41,378 nucleotides of DNA from Microcystis aeruginosa W13-11 (lineage in GTDB: Bacteria; Cyanobacteriota; Cyanobacteriia; Cyanobacteriales; Microcystaceae), in NCBI GenBank assembly GCA_009995705.1, contig JAADBR010000018.1, forward strand, positions 1 to 41,378, written 5' to 3'. The notes below the pieces were generated by a model. The model had not been told where the DNA came from, searched no databases, and saw only the letters and a program-made list of their open reading frames with translations. Both the position numbers and the translations under genes were made by a program. This document shows, in pieces, positions 16,480-25,850 of the stretch; the stretch's first letter is position 1; each line of letters begins with the position of its first letter.

Positions 16480-16671
16480 TCCCCAAGGCAGCGCTGTCCT
16501 GATTTGATTATCATCCTCCCAGAAGGTGAACTGTCTCAAGCACCAGGTTGGGTGATGAAAATTGGCTGAGAATGGCTCTATGGTTTGTTTCAAGAACCTA
16601 GTCGTATATGGAAACCCTATTTAACTAATAATCCCAGTTTTTTGCTCTTTTTTGCCTTACAACCCCTGTGA
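16480..16671 (+). pseudogene. Remnant of a WecB/TagA/CpsF-type glycosyltransferase C-terminus
   Basis: In one frame the text reads SPRQRCPDLIIILPEGELSQ, then APGWVMKIG, an in-frame TGA at 16567-16569, then EWLYGLFQEPSRIWKPYLTN and NPSFLLFFALQPL ending at a stop at 16669-16671. This matches the well-conserved end of the family (QAPxWMxxxGLEWLYRLxQEPxRLWxRYL), with the TGA in place of the Leu of GLEWLY. The rest of the gene is missing or degraded beyond recognition. The remnant suggests a lost or relocated polysaccharide gene. Confidence 0.75.
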
Positions 16672-16787
16672 GGCTGGGAAAAGTAAACAGTAATTCAGTC
16701 AACAGCCCTCAACTATCGTTAAGATGAACAGGAGAAGGTAAAGTTTTATATGTCCCCTTCAACTGCGTTTAGGAGTTCCTGCTAAAG

Positions 16788-17144
16788 ATGACACAAGCTA
16801 CTCAGATTCAAGGAAAAGGAATTTTACTCAGTGAGGCTGCCCTCAAACACCTTACCATGCTCAAAGAGCAACAGGGCAAGGATTTATGTCTGCGCGTGGG
16901 TGTGCGTCAAGGTGGTTGTTCGGGAATGTCCTATATGATGGATTTTGAGCATCCTAGCAATATTAGCCCCCAAGATGAGGTTTTCGATTACGAGGGCTTT
17001 AAAATTGTCTCTGATAAAAAAAGTCTGCTCTATCTCTACGGTCTCATGTTAGATTACAGCAACGCGATGATCGGCGGCGGTTTCCAATTCACTAATCCCA
17101 ACGCCAGTCAAACCTGCGGTTGTGGTAAGTCTTTTGGGGTTTAA
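16788..17144 (+). CDS. sufA: Iron-sulfur cluster assembly accessory protein (HesB/IscA/SufA)
   Basis: 118 residues, normal A-type carrier size. The three cluster-binding cysteines are C44 (GGCSGM) and C110, C112 (TCGCGKSF) near the C-terminus. The start [19 protein letters not shown] is typical of cyanobacterial SufA/IscA; AGGAG at 16771-16775 precedes the ATG. The protein accepts Fe-S clusters from the scaffold and hands them on. No other suf genes are adjacent; a terminator at 17176 closes the unit. SufA versus IscA naming is not certain. Confidence 0.9.
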   Translation: MTQATQIQGKGILLSEAALKHLTMLKEQQGKDLCLRVGVRQGGCSGMSYMMDFEHPSNISPQDEVFDYEGFKIVSDKKSLLYLYGLMLDYSNAMIGGGFQFTNPNASQTCGCGKSFGV

Positions 17145-17175
17145 TTATTTCTGTTGGGGTGATACCTTTCACCCC

Positions 17176-17199
17176 CGCCTCCCAGAGGCGATTTTTTTT
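17176..17199 (+). terminator. Rho-independent terminator after sufA
   Basis: A perfect 6-bp GC-rich stem (CGCCTC at 17176-17181, GAGGCG at 17185-17190) with a 3-nt loop is followed by A and eight T residues. Confidence 0.92.
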
Positions 17200-17210
17200 G
17201 GCCAAAACCC

Positions 17211-17250
17211 TTGACAAAATCGGAGACTTGCCCTATACTTCTTGTATAAT
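17211..17250 (+). promoter_or_regulatory. Sigma-70-type promoter of the restriction-modification gene
   Basis: TTGACA at 17211-17216 and TATACT at 17234-17239 are separated by an ideal 17 bp; a second -10-like TATAAT follows at 17245-17250. The start codon is 70 bp further down, leaving a short leader. Confidence 0.75.
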
Positions 17251-17319
17251 GGGAATCCGTGCCTGCCTGCGAACCCTTCATTTTTAGGCTAGATACCCTC
17301 AATGCTAGGATAATCAGCC

Positions 17320-20300
17320 ATGTCAGGACAAACGGGCAATAAACCACTTTTTTCTCAACACTATCTTGAGCATCGGCTGCCAGATTCTGGGGAATGGCAA
17401 GAGGATGTATCAGGGGCATTTTCCCGCTTAGAGAGTCTTTATCAACAAAAAAAGGCGGTTTTGCCGACTCTTAACGAAGCGCAAACGGAAGCAGAATTAA
17501 TACAACCGATTCTAGAAATTCTCGGTTTTAGTTATATACCGCAGGTAAGCAGTAGAGGAAAAGGAAGGTCAGAAAGGCCAGATTATGCGCTATTTGCCGG
17601 AGAAAATGACCGTTATCAAGCCTATGCTCTCCAGAATAATGAAAAAGCCTTTTATCGTCAAGTTTTAGCGATCGCTGAGGCCAAATACTGGCAACGTTCT
17701 CTTAGTGACGTTTCTAAGAATGATCAGCGAGATATCTGGAAAAATAGTAATCCTTCCTTTCAGATCACCAATTACCTGACGGGGACGGGAGTAGATTGGG
17801 GTATTCTCACCAATGGTCGGGAATGGCGCTTATATTACCGTCAAGCGTCCTCCACAGCCACGGAATTTTATCTAGTGGATTTGATGGAACTATTAGAAGG
17901 GGGAGACCGGCAAAAATTTCGGTATTTCTGGTTATTTTTCCGTCAAGAGGCTTTTATTAAGGATATTCACGGTCAGAATTTCCTTGAACGCATCCGGGAG
18001 GGAAGTACCACCTATGCCACCAGAGTGGGTAACGAGTTAAAAGAGTTAGTCTTCGATCGCATTTTTCCCGATATTTCTAAAGGTTTTGTATCATTAAATA
18101 CAGACATACAGCCAGATTTATTGTACGAGGCGAGTTTATCCCTGCTGTATAAATTATTATTTCTTCTCTACGCAGAAGCGCGGGATTTGCTGCCGGTGAG
18201 GGGAGACTATCGCGATTACAGCTTATTGCAAAAGACGCAAGCAATTGCCGTTAAAATCGATCGTCAGCAGGTCTTTAGTCGTACCTCGACGGGAATATAC
18301 GATGCTCTCCTCAGTTTATTTCGCATTGTCGATCGAGGGGATGCTAATTTAGCCGTACCTCGTTACAACGGGGGTTTATTTGATATGGAAGAAGGCCGGG
18401 TGAATTGTTTTCTCGGTCAATACAAGTTATCCGATGCGGTTTTAGCGCCCATCCTAGACAAGTTAGCACGTTTTGAGGGACAGCCGATCGACTATAGTTT
18501 TTTGGGTGTGCGACAGTTAGGATCAATTTACGAAGGATTACTGGAATATCGCATCGTGATTGAGGGGGAATCGGTACATCTGGAAAATGATCGGGGGGAA
18601 AGAAAGGCCACTGGTTCCTATTACACTCCCGATTACATCGTTAAATATATTGTCAGTCATACCCTCAAACCAATTTTAGAGCAAAGGGCGCAACAGTTCG
18701 GGGATGTGATGACAGAAATCGCCGCCCGAAGACAAGAAAGCAGCGATAGACGTTTAGGAAATCTCAGTCAGCAGGGATTGCAAAAAGATCTACAACGCTT
18801 AGAAAAAAAAGCGATCACCACCTTACTTGATCTTAAACTCTGTGACCCCGCCATGGGAAGCGGACATTTTTTAGTAGAAGCAGTGGACTATCTCACCGAT
18901 GAGTTAATCCAGATTCTCAATCTTTATCCCGAAGATAATCCCGTTTTAACCATGTTGGAAACCACCCGACAAAACGTTATCGACAATCTCCGACAACAGG
19001 GAATTATTCTCGATTCTCCCACCCTTGAACCAACGCAATTATTACAGAGAGTGGTGATGAAGCGCTGTATTTATGGGGTGGATATCAATCCGATGGCTGT
19101 AGAATTGGCCAAGGTTAGTCTCTGGTTACATTCTTTCACAGTGGGCGCACCTTTGAGTTTTTTGGATCATCATTTACGTTGTGGTAATTCTCTGATCGGA
19201 ACTACCGCCAAGGCCGCAGAAGCCGCTATGATTGAGGAAGAAAGTGGTCAATTAACTCTTTTAACTGGCCCTTTTGTCGGGTTACTTCGGGCAGCAGAAA
19301 TTATGCGGGGAATTAGTACCCTCAGCGATGCGACTTTTGCCGAAGTGGAAACAAGTGAACAGTTATTCCGTGATTTTGATAGTCAAGCTAAACCCTACAA
19401 GCGTTTATTAGATGTTTTCCTCTCTCGCTTTTTTGGGGTTAAAACTGCTATCGAGTTTCTGCAGCGCTACGGTGGTAATATATCGGCAATTAATTGGGAT
19501 AAGTTACCCCCATCAGACCAACGAATTTTAGACCAAGCAGCTAGTTTATATAAAAGTAAGCGTTTTTTTCATTGGGATCTGGAATTTCCTGAAGTTTTTA
19601 TCGATCTTGATTCCGCTTCTTGGAAAGATAACCCCGGTTTTGATGCAGTAATCGGTAATCCTCCTTATGTTCGACAAGAAGGATTAAAAGATATTAAACC
19701 CTTTCTAAAAGAAAATTATCAATCTTTTCATGGAGTTGCCGATTTATACGTTTATTTTGTCGAAATGGGGTTACTATCCTTACAGCAAGGAGGTCACTTG
19801 GGTTTGATTATATCAAATAAATTTATGCGTGCTAATTATGGAACGAAATTAAGACAATTTCTAACCCAGCAAACAACTATAAAAGAAATTATCGATTTTG
19901 GAGAATTGCCTGTTTTTTCGGAAGCGGCAACTTTTCCATCTATTCTACTGATTGAAAATAATATTGTAGGTCAACAAAATGTTTTAGTATCAAAGATTAA
20001 GTCTCTCAAATTCAATAGTTTAATTGATGTGATTAATGATCTATCATATTATGTATGTGAAAATAGCTTGTCTGTGGAAGGTTGGTCATTAGCTAAAAAT
20101 CAGATTGCAAAAATTATTAATAAATTAAATAAGGACAATATTTCTCTAGCTCAATATATACAGCTTCAAATATTTTATGGGATAAAAACTGGATGCAATG
20201 AAGCATTTTTTATTGATCAATATACCCGTAGTAAATTAATTGAATCTGATCCAAAGTCAGCAGAAATAATTAAACCGTTAGTAGTAGGTGACGACATTAG

Positions 20301-21300
20301 AAAATATGAAATTAATTATCAAGAAAATTTTTTGATATTTACTCGGCGTGGTATTAACATTAATGAATATCCAAATATCAAAAAACATTTAGAAAAATTT
20401 AAAAGTAAATTAGAACCTAAACCAGAACTACATTCAGGAAGTTGGCAAGGAAGAAAAGCTGGTAATTATAAGTGGTATGAGATACAAGACACTGTAGATT
20501 ATTGGACTTTTTTTGAGCATCCTAAAATTATATATCCTGTTATTGCAAGTTCCTCTCGTTTCATGCTTGATAATCAAGGTTATTTTCCCAATGATAAATG
20601 TTTTATTATCCCTTGTTCTGATTTTTATCTTCTTGCTTTGCTTAACTCAAAGTTGCTTTTTAATGTTACTAAACTCATGGTTTCTGTTTTAGGTGATGAG
20701 GATGCTGGAGGTAGACTTGAACTTAGATCGATACATTTACAAAATATCCCCATCCGAAAAATATCTTTTAGCACTAATAGCGATCGCCGTCAACAGAGTT
20801 TAAAGAAACTTATCAAAAGTTATCAAGAAAAGCAAGAGATATTAAAGGAAATCGAGGAGCATATTAGGAGAGAAGAAACCGATATAGTCCATGATATTCT
20901 GGCCTACTTAGCAGAACAGATGATCGAGATAAATCGGGAAAAACAAAAAGAAATCAAAAGCTTTTTGAGATATTTAGAGAGAATAATCGGCAGTGCGATC
21001 GATAATTTAACCAACAAATCAAAAATCCAAAACTATCTCGGTGACTACCAAAAAAGCGAACCTCATCTTAGCTTGGATCAATTGTGGGAGATACTGAAAA
21101 AGAACAAAAAGAAAATTAGCGTTAACTTGTTAGATCGTCAAATACAGGAAACCCTAGAAAAAGAATATCAAACCAGTCTAGAGAAACTTTTACCCCTAAA
21201 ACAACAATTAAGCGCCACCGATGAATTGATCGATCTAATTGTTTATAAACTCTATGGATTAAGCGAGGAAGAAATTAAAATTATTGAAGGGAGAGAGTAA
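17320..21300 (+). CDS. Type IIG restriction-modification enzyme (Eco57I-like nuclease-methyltransferase fusion)
   Basis: 1326 residues, one protein for cutting and methylation. An N-terminal PD-(D/E)XK nuclease-like domain shows RPDYALFAG (D88) and IAEAKYW (E120, K122). A helical connector follows, then the adenine-N6 methyltransferase: the SAM-binding CDPAMGSGHFL at 508-518 and catalytic NPPY at 780-783, with GVDINPMAVELAKVSLWL between. Residues about 890-1150 should be the target recognition domain, and residues 1160-1326 are a charged coiled coil. The DNA for the recognition domain (about 19970-20760) is clearly more AT-rich than the two ends, consistent with exchange of specificity by recombination. 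No separate R or S gene is next to it. The recognition sequence is unknown. Confidence 0.9.
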   Translation: MSGQTGNKPLFSQHYLEHRLPDSGEWQEDVSGAFSRLESLYQQKKAVLPTLNEAQTEAELIQPILEILGFSYIPQVSSRGKGRSERPDYALFAGENDRYQAYALQNNEKAFYRQVLAIAEAKYWQRSLSDVSKNDQRDIWKNSNPSFQITNYLTGTGVDWGILTNGREWRLYYRQASSTATEFYLVDLMELLEGGDRQKFRYFWLFFRQEAFIKDIHGQNFLERIREGSTTYATRVGNELKELVFDRIFPDISKGFVSLNTDIQPDLLYEASLSLLYKLLFLLYAEARDLLPVRGDYRDYSLLQKTQAIAVKIDRQQVFSRTSTGIYDALLSLFRIVDRGDANLAVPRYNGGLFDMEEGRVNCFLGQYKLSDAVLAPILDKLARFEGQPIDYSFLGVRQLGSIYEGLLEYRIVIEGESVHLENDRGERKATGSYYTPDYIVKYIVSHTLKPILEQRAQQFGDVMTEIAARRQESSDRRLGNLSQQGLQKDLQRLEKKAITTLLDLKLCDPAMGSGHFLVEAVDYLTDELIQILNLYPEDNPVLTMLETTRQNVIDNLRQQGIILDSPTLEPTQLLQRVVMKRCIYGVDINPMAVELAKVSLWLHSFTVGAPLSFLDHHLRCGNSLIGTTAKAAEAAMIEEESGQLTLLTGPFVGLLRAAEIMRGISTLSDATFAEVETSEQLFRDFDSQAKPYKRLLDVFLSRFFGVKTAIEFLQRYGGNISAINWDKLPPSDQRILDQAASLYKSKRFFHWDLEFPEVFIDLDSASWKDNPGFDAVIGNPPYVRQEGLKDIKPFLKENYQSFHGVADLYVYFVEMGLLSLQQGGHLGLIISNKFMRANYGTKLRQFLTQQTTIKEIIDFGELPVFSEAATFPSILLIENNIVGQQNVLVSKIKSLKFNSLIDVINDLSYYVCENSLSVEGWSLAKNQIAKIINKLNKDNISLAQYIQLQIFYGIKTGCNEAFFIDQYTRSKLIESDPKSAEIIKPLVVGDDIRKYEINYQENFLIFTRRGININEYPNIKKHLEKFKSKLEPKPELHSGSWQGRKAGNYKWYEIQDTVDYWTFFEHPKIIYPVIASSSRFMLDNQGYFPNDKCFIIPCSDFYLLALLNSKLLFNVTKLMVSVLGDEDAGGRLELRSIHLQNIPIRKISFSTNSDRRQQSLKKLIKSYQEKQEILKEIEEHIRREETDIVHDILAYLAEQMIEINREKQKEIKSFLRYLERIIGSAIDNLTNKSKIQNYLGDYQKSEPHLSLDQLWEILKKNKKKISVNLLDRQIQETLEKEYQTSLEKLLPLKQQLSATDELIDLIVYKLYGLSEEEIKIIEGRE

Positions 21301-21379
21301 AAAAAAAGAATCAGCTGCCCGCGTATTTAAATTACTTGTTGAGATACAGATACCCGTTGAGGCGGTATAACCGTTAAAT

Positions 21380-21841
21380 TTACGACCAATCCTGACTCGT
21401 ATCGCAGAGGAAATGGTCGGCCATGATGTCCTCGAAGGTGAAAGAACAGTGAGAGGGAAAAGTCCGTATCGGTAAATCCGTCTCGCGTAAAGCCAAATCG
21501 ACCCCGGCCTCGAAAGCATCGGATAAAGCCGTCGGTATCCGGGATTTTAAACTAGGATTACCCTCTAGATGCCGTCTGATCCCTCGTCTCTGTTCTCTAA
21601 TCGTCAAAAACCAGCTGCGAGAACGTTTATCTGGCTGATATTCCCATTTGAGAAGATGTCCTACCAAAACGGTTAGACGGCTCACCAGTTCTCGATATTC
21701 TTGTTTACCCAAGGAAATGATTTCCTCCCGTAAGTTTTGCCAGTCCAGAGCTTCTACCTGTCGGTTGGCTAGAGCTTTCGCTTGTAGCTCTGTCCACCCG
21801 TAGAAGTCGGATTCATACAGGGAATTGGCTCGATCTTTCAT
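21380..21841 (-). CDS. DUF29 family protein
   Basis: 153 residues: SLYESDFYGWTELQAKALAN, LDWQNLREEIISLGKQEYRELVSRL, LLKWEYQPDKRSRSWFLTIREQR and the end TFEDIMADHFL. This is a full DUF29 protein, a mostly helical family very common in cyanobacteria with many copies per genome; its function is not known. It converges with the end of the restriction-modification gene, 80 bp away. A 12-bp tandem duplication (TATTGGAACTTT twice) lies directly at its start (about 21840-21865). Confidence 0.92.
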   Translation of the reverse strand: MKDRANSLYESDFYGWTELQAKALANRQVEALDWQNLREEIISLGKQEYRELVSRLTVLVGHLLKWEYQPDKRSRSWFLTIREQRRGIRRHLEGNPSLKSRIPTALSDAFEAGVDLALRETDLPIRTFPSHCSFTFEDIMADHFLCDTSQDWS

Positions 21842-22269
21842 ATTGGAACTTTTATTGGAACTTTACCTATAATGTCGGCTGGAAGGAACCCTAGAGATGA
21901 CAGGTTCCGCCAGTATAGAACGGCGAAGCACGGTTTTACAAGTAAAGGGTTCAAACCAATCCTATTGATAGATTTAATAATACCGTAGAGAGTCTTCCTT
22001 TTTCTAAAAATACTGATATAATACGAAAACAAGTTACTGAACCTTACTCAATAAACAAAAAGCAACAGCGAGTTCTGAATGCAATTCAGACAAGGATATA
22101 CGCCTCTTTTTAGAAAATGCTAATATCATTTAATTGCCTCAATTATTGACTATTTCTTGAGAGAAACAAAAACTATAGCGGTGTGCAGTCGTATGAGGTA
22201 CAGTGTCACGAGCTATAAACCATGCTAGGCAAAGCTTGGTCTGTATCTCACTCAAGCGCTTACCGCTAT
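21842..22269. other. Intergenic region with small repeats, no convincing gene
   Basis: Only short, low-quality frames occur. Noted: the tandem TATTGGAACTTT at its left edge and a 6-7 bp hairpin CTGAAT-GCA-ATTCAG at 22075-22089. No partner toxin (hicA-like) can be read before the HicB-like gene. Confidence 0.5.
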
Positions 22270-22500
22270 ATGTACACCACAACTTATAAAGGATATACAG
22301 GTAAATTTGAAATTGACTTTGACGATAATCTGATCTCTGGAATCGTCATTGACATTAAAGATGTGATTACTTTTCACAGCAAAACTATTGAAGAAGCTTT
22401 ACAGTGTTTTCATGAATCTGTTGATGACTATCTAGAATTTTGCCAAGAATTAGGAGAGGAACCCAACATCTGCTCGAAAACTTTACAGACGCGGGGTTGA
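22270..22500 (+). pseudogene. HicB-like antitoxin gene, truncated at its 3' end
   Basis: From the ATG at 22270 the text MYTTTYKGYTGKFEIDFDDN, then LISGIVIDIKDVITFHSKTIEEAL and FHESVDDYLEFCQELGEEPN, is the N-terminal domain of the HicB-like (DUF1902-type) antitoxins. After EEPN, where the family continues to a GKF-x-x-R-I-x-P...ribbon-helix-helix DNA-binding part, the sequence changes to ICSKTLQTRG and stops. That last stretch is the antisense of the LysR gene's 3' end, with 73 bp of overlap. The frame is open from 22222, but the earlier residues are not family-like. A deletion or insertion probably fused the two loci. No hicA is next to it. Confidence 0.7.
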
Positions 22501-23372
22501 AAGCGCTGACGGTGTTTTATTTTTAAAAAAGGTCGCATAAATTCGAGATAGCGAGGGTATAAACCAGAAGTATCGATGACTCGGATCGATCGCAATGTGC
22601 CTAATTGTAATTCCTTTTGAACCATCAATTCGGAAATACCGGCAGCTGCCGAACTATTCTCGATGATTGCCTTGACCATTTCTCCCGTATTTAACAGCAA
22701 AGTCACCTTTAATGTGCGTAAATCGATGCTCCAATTCCGTAGTGCTTCCTCGAATCTTTGTTGGGTTCCCGATCCCGATTCTCTCATTACCCAAGGGGTT
22801 TCCACTAATTCGGGTAATTCGATCGCTTCTCTTTTATACCAAGGATGAGAACGTCCGACAATAATTAATAGGCGATCGCTGCCGACGCTCTCCTGTTCTA
22901 AACAATGTGTTAAATCACTCTTGACTTCTCCCTCGATTAATGCTAGGTCAAAACGTCCGTTAGCCGTACCCAGACAGATTTCTTCCGTATTAGCTAGGGT
23001 GCAATTGATCTTAATTGCTGGATAGCGCTCCTGAAAATCGCTAATTTTTGCCGGCAGCCAATAGTTACCAATAGTCAAACTCGATCCTAATTGCAGTTCT
23101 CCCCGTTGCAAGTCGTTAAATTCCGCCAGTCCCCTTTCTGTCAAAGTTACCTGGGTGAGAATGCGTTGCGCTTCTAATTGCAGTAAACGTCCTGTTTCCG
23201 TGATCTCGATGTGACGACCGACGCGATGGAATAATTTCACCCCGTATTCACTTTCTAGGGAGGCAATGGCGGCACTGACGGCCGGTTGGGTGATATATAA
23301 AGCTTCTGCTGCTTTAGTGAAGTGGAGATGTTCCGCAGTCGCTAGAAAGATTTCTAGTTGATCTAGGGTCAT
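22428..23372 (-). CDS. LysR-family transcriptional regulator
   Basis: 314 residues from MTLDQLEIFLATAEHLHF; the frame also offers a start 3 codons upstream. The helix-turn-helix is complete (FTKAAEALYITQPAVSAAIASLESEYGVKLF, residues 18-48), followed by the dimerisation helix and a two-lobed effector domain starting about residue 88 (GELQLGSSLTIGNYWLP). It resembles the CysB/CbbR/NdhR-like group in general shape, but the effector is not known. It is divergent from the CadD-like gene 156 bp away, so it may control that transporter, as LysR regulators often control their divergent neighbour. The last residues (after VFEQMLGSS) may be altered by the HicB junction. Confidence 0.88.
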   Translation of the reverse strand: MTLDQLEIFLATAEHLHFTKAAEALYITQPAVSAAIASLESEYGVKLFHRVGRHIEITETGRLLQLEAQRILTQVTLTERGLAEFNDLQRGELQLGSSLTIGNYWLPAKISDFQERYPAIKINCTLANTEEICLGTANGRFDLALIEGEVKSDLTHCLEQESVGSDRLLIIVGRSHPWYKREAIELPELVETPWVMRESGSGTQQRFEEALRNWSIDLRTLKVTLLLNTGEMVKAIIENSSAAAGISELMVQKELQLGTLRSIRVIDTSGLYPRYLEFMRPFLKIKHRQRFQPRVCKVFEQMLGSSPNSWQNSR

Positions 23373-23527
23373 TCTGGCCATGGCAAGGGGTTTTTTGTCT
23401 CTATTGGTCTTTCCATCATTTTAATTTATTAAATCAACAAGAAAGAATATTTGATTTTATTAATGGCTCTTTCTAGAGTGGAAGTAGGGCGATCTAGACC
23501 AGAAGACCCGATTAAGAAAAAAACCGG

Positions 23528-24211
23528 ATGAATAAGATGATTACTGCCATATCCACAGCAATAGCGGCTTTTATTGCTACCAATCTCGATGACATCCTGA
23601 TTTTGACGATTCTTTTTACCCAAGTCAATAAACTTTTTCGCCGTCGTCATATCGTTATCGGTCAGTATTTAGGCTTTATCCTGCTGATTTTGGCGAGTTT
23701 AACTGGCTTTTTCGGGAGTTTCTTGATTCCGGCTCAGTGGATTCGTTTTCTCGGTCTTTTGCCAGTGATTTTCGGGATTCGGAGTCTCCGGCAGCGAGAA
23801 GAAACCGAGACGGATAATCATCTGGAGGTAGCTGTAGAATCAGCACCTTCTTCTCCTTTGGCGGCCTGGTTTTCCCCTCAAACCGGCGCTGTGGCGGCAA
23901 TTACCATCGCCAATGGCAGTGATAATATCAGCATTTATCTGCCGCTGTTTGCTAGTAATACTTGGCCAAATTTAGTCACTATCGTCAGCGTTTTTCTGAT
24001 CTTGGTGGGTGTTTGGTGTTTTACTGCTCATCAGTTAACCCAATTACCAGCGATCGCTAATTTAATTAGCAGTCACGGCAGCTACTTTGTCCCCTGTGTG
24101 CTGATCGGTTTGGGTGTATTTATAATCAAGGAAAGTCTTCCCCTCGCTTTCTTGGCCTTGTCCTTAAGCTATGGATGGGTGCTTCTCCAGCAACAAGCAG
24201 AATCTATTTAA
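23528..24211 (+). CDS. CadD-family (cadmium resistance-type) transporter
   Basis: 227 residues with about six hydrophobic helices. The start AISTAIAAFIATNLDDILIL holds the acidic pair of the membrane helix typical of CadD proteins, and GQYLGFILLILASL, LGLLPVIFGIRSL and ITIANGSDNISIYLPLFA are the other family blocks. CadD proteins confer cadmium or other cation resistance in Gram-positive bacteria; in cyanobacteria the substrate is not proven. The divergent LysR gene is a likely regulator. A second ATG (Met4) is a possible start. Confidence 0.85.
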   Translation: MNKMITAISTAIAAFIATNLDDILILTILFTQVNKLFRRRHIVIGQYLGFILLILASLTGFFGSFLIPAQWIRFLGLLPVIFGIRSLRQREETETDNHLEVAVESAPSSPLAAWFSPQTGAVAAITIANGSDNISIYLPLFASNTWPNLVTIVSVFLILVGVWCFTAHQLTQLPAIANLISSHGSYFVPCVLIGLGVFIIKESLPLAFLALSLSYGWVLLQQQAESI

Positions 24212-24347
24212 TTTTTGATTCAATACAAATACATCTAAAAAGAGATTTTAGATTTTTTCCATACCATCTATAACTCAAGTGCCATAGAATAACATCATCT
24301 TCTTGACCGTAGCCATCTCGATCATCTTATTTTTTCTCAAATCACCA

Positions 24348-24758
24348 GTGACGGAAAGCAAGACCAGCATTGAACCGAAAAAAGTCAATCCCAATCGAGT
24401 CCGCGATCATCTGGCCAATGAACGCACCTATCTGTCTTGGATGCGAACAGCGATCGCATTAATGGGTTTTGGTATGGTTATTCTGCGCTTACGGGCCTTT
24501 CATCCTCCCCTAGTTCCTCGGCCTGGTTATGGTTGGAAATTGGGCTTAATGTTTGCTTTAGTGGGTTTATTGACCGTATTTTTGACCACAGCCCATTATT
24601 TTACAGTCAGACGAGATATAGATGAAGATACCTACGAACCAGCCGATCGATGGGTGCTACTATTTAGTTTAGCGATCGTTATTCTCGGTGCGGGAATTAT
24701 CTATTTTGTCGCCACCAGTCCCGATCTGTTGATCGGTAGTATGATGACTTTCGAGTAA
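24348..24758 (+). CDS. DUF202 (YidH-type) membrane protein
   Basis: 136 residues if translation starts at GTG 24348 (VTESKTSIEPKK); a TTG at 24303 would add 15 hydrophobic residues that do not fit the family. The signature RVRDHLANERTYLSWMRTAIALMGFGMVI is the DUF202 core, followed by three membrane helices (about residues 35-55, 70-90 and 105-125). The role of this family is not known. It is 136 bp after the CadD-type gene in the same direction and may be co-transcribed. The start is the least certain part. Confidence 0.8.
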   Translation: MTESKTSIEPKKVNPNRVRDHLANERTYLSWMRTAIALMGFGMVILRLRAFHPPLVPRPGYGWKLGLMFALVGLLTVFLTTAHYFTVRRDIDEDTYEPADRWVLLFSLAIVILGAGIIYFVATSPDLLIGSMMTFE

Positions 24759-24768
24759 ACTCTGGGGA

Positions 24769-25566
24769 TTAGGTGGGTTGGAGTAAGCGCCAACTGACCG
24801 TGACCAGAACAGTATAAAGCAGTATTTTTAGGGCATTTTTGGGCAAATATTCCGATAATCTTGCTCCCACTACCACCCCCGGTATCGCACCTAACCAGAT
24901 GGGAAGTACCAGATTCCAATCTACCGTTCCTAATCCCAGATGACCGATGGAAGTACAGGTTAAGAGGATGGACGCTTGCGATAGATCTGTACCGACTAAT
25001 TTGGGATAATCAAGGTGAAAAAAGGTCATCAAGACCAATGCGAACAAGGAACCACTGGAAATACTGGTTAAACCGACCAAATAGCCTAAAATTGCCCCTA
25101 ATACCGTTGTTTTTATCTGACCGGAGCGAGTGGTTAAATCTAATTTTGGCCAGGACAAAGGGGACAAATCGGGAAAAAATAAGGAGATTAGTAGTTCTAG
25201 GGCCGCTAGGACAGTCACGATCATCAAGACAAGACCGATGAGATGAGGCAACCATTGATCGAGATTGAGGGAGCTATTCTGCTGAAAATAGCGAAAACCG
25301 ACTAATCCTAACAGAGAACCGGGTACACTGCCAATTACTAGCCATTTTACCACCTCTAACTCGATCGTTTGCTGTTGCCAGTGACGAACAGTGCCCACCA
25401 CTTTCATCAACCCGGCCGCTACCACATCGGAACCCACTGCGGTGGTAGCGGGAACCTGAAATACAAAGATCAATAGGGGTGTAATCAAGGATGAACCGCC
25501 AATTCCCGTTAATCCCACGATAATTCCGATAAAAAAGCTAAATATTGTCAATAAAGAATAGTCCAT
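24769..25566 (-). CDS. TSUP (TauE/SafE) family sulfite/anion exporter
   Basis: 265 residues with about eight hydrophobic helices. The N-terminal repeat FFIGIIVGLTGIGGSSLITPLLIFVF and the second-half repeat GAILGYLVGLTSISSGSLFALVL are the two related halves typical of the family. Members move sulfite, sulfonates or other small sulfur anions across the inner membrane. The nearest gene on the right is a CysA-type sulfate transport ATPase, divergently placed, which suggests a sulfur theme, although shared control is not shown. It converges with DUF202, 10 bp apart. Confidence 0.88.
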   Translation of the reverse strand: MDYSLLTIFSFFIGIIVGLTGIGGSSLITPLLIFVFQVPATTAVGSDVVAAGLMKVVGTVRHWQQQTIELEVVKWLVIGSVPGSLLGLVGFRYFQQNSSLNLDQWLPHLIGLVLMIVTVLAALELLISLFFPDLSPLSWPKLDLTTRSGQIKTTVLGAILGYLVGLTSISSGSLFALVLMTFFHLDYPKLVGTDLSQASILLTCTSIGHLGLGTVDWNLVLPIWLGAIPGVVVGARLSEYLPKNALKILLYTVLVTVSWRLLQPT

Positions 25567-25850
25567 TTTTGCCTCAGTCGTCTCTTTTCTCCGGTGCGTT
25601 TCTGGTGGTTAAGGAACAAAATTAGTTAATTAAGCCTTTAGAACCGACTAAAAGAGCAAAAAAAACTAATAGTAAGCTTTTATCGCTGTTTAATCTTTTT
25701 AGTCTCCGTTTATAACCAGTAATCTCCCGAATCGAAACTTAATTTTCTTGCTATCCTGTAAAACGTAATTGTATTTTAATACGATTGCGATTCAATCATA
25801 GTTAAAATACGGTCAAACCCTATACATTTTTTGCCAGAGGATTAGTCACC

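Noticed and set aside
21838..22032. 64-codon minus-strand open frame before DUF29
   Set aside because: No motif, odd composition, and it is inside a repeat-bearing spacer; it overlaps the start of DUF29.
25750..25820. Operator for a sulfur regulator before cysA
   Set aside because: GTATTTTAATAC is only near-palindromic and the region is very AT-rich; there is not enough to call a site.
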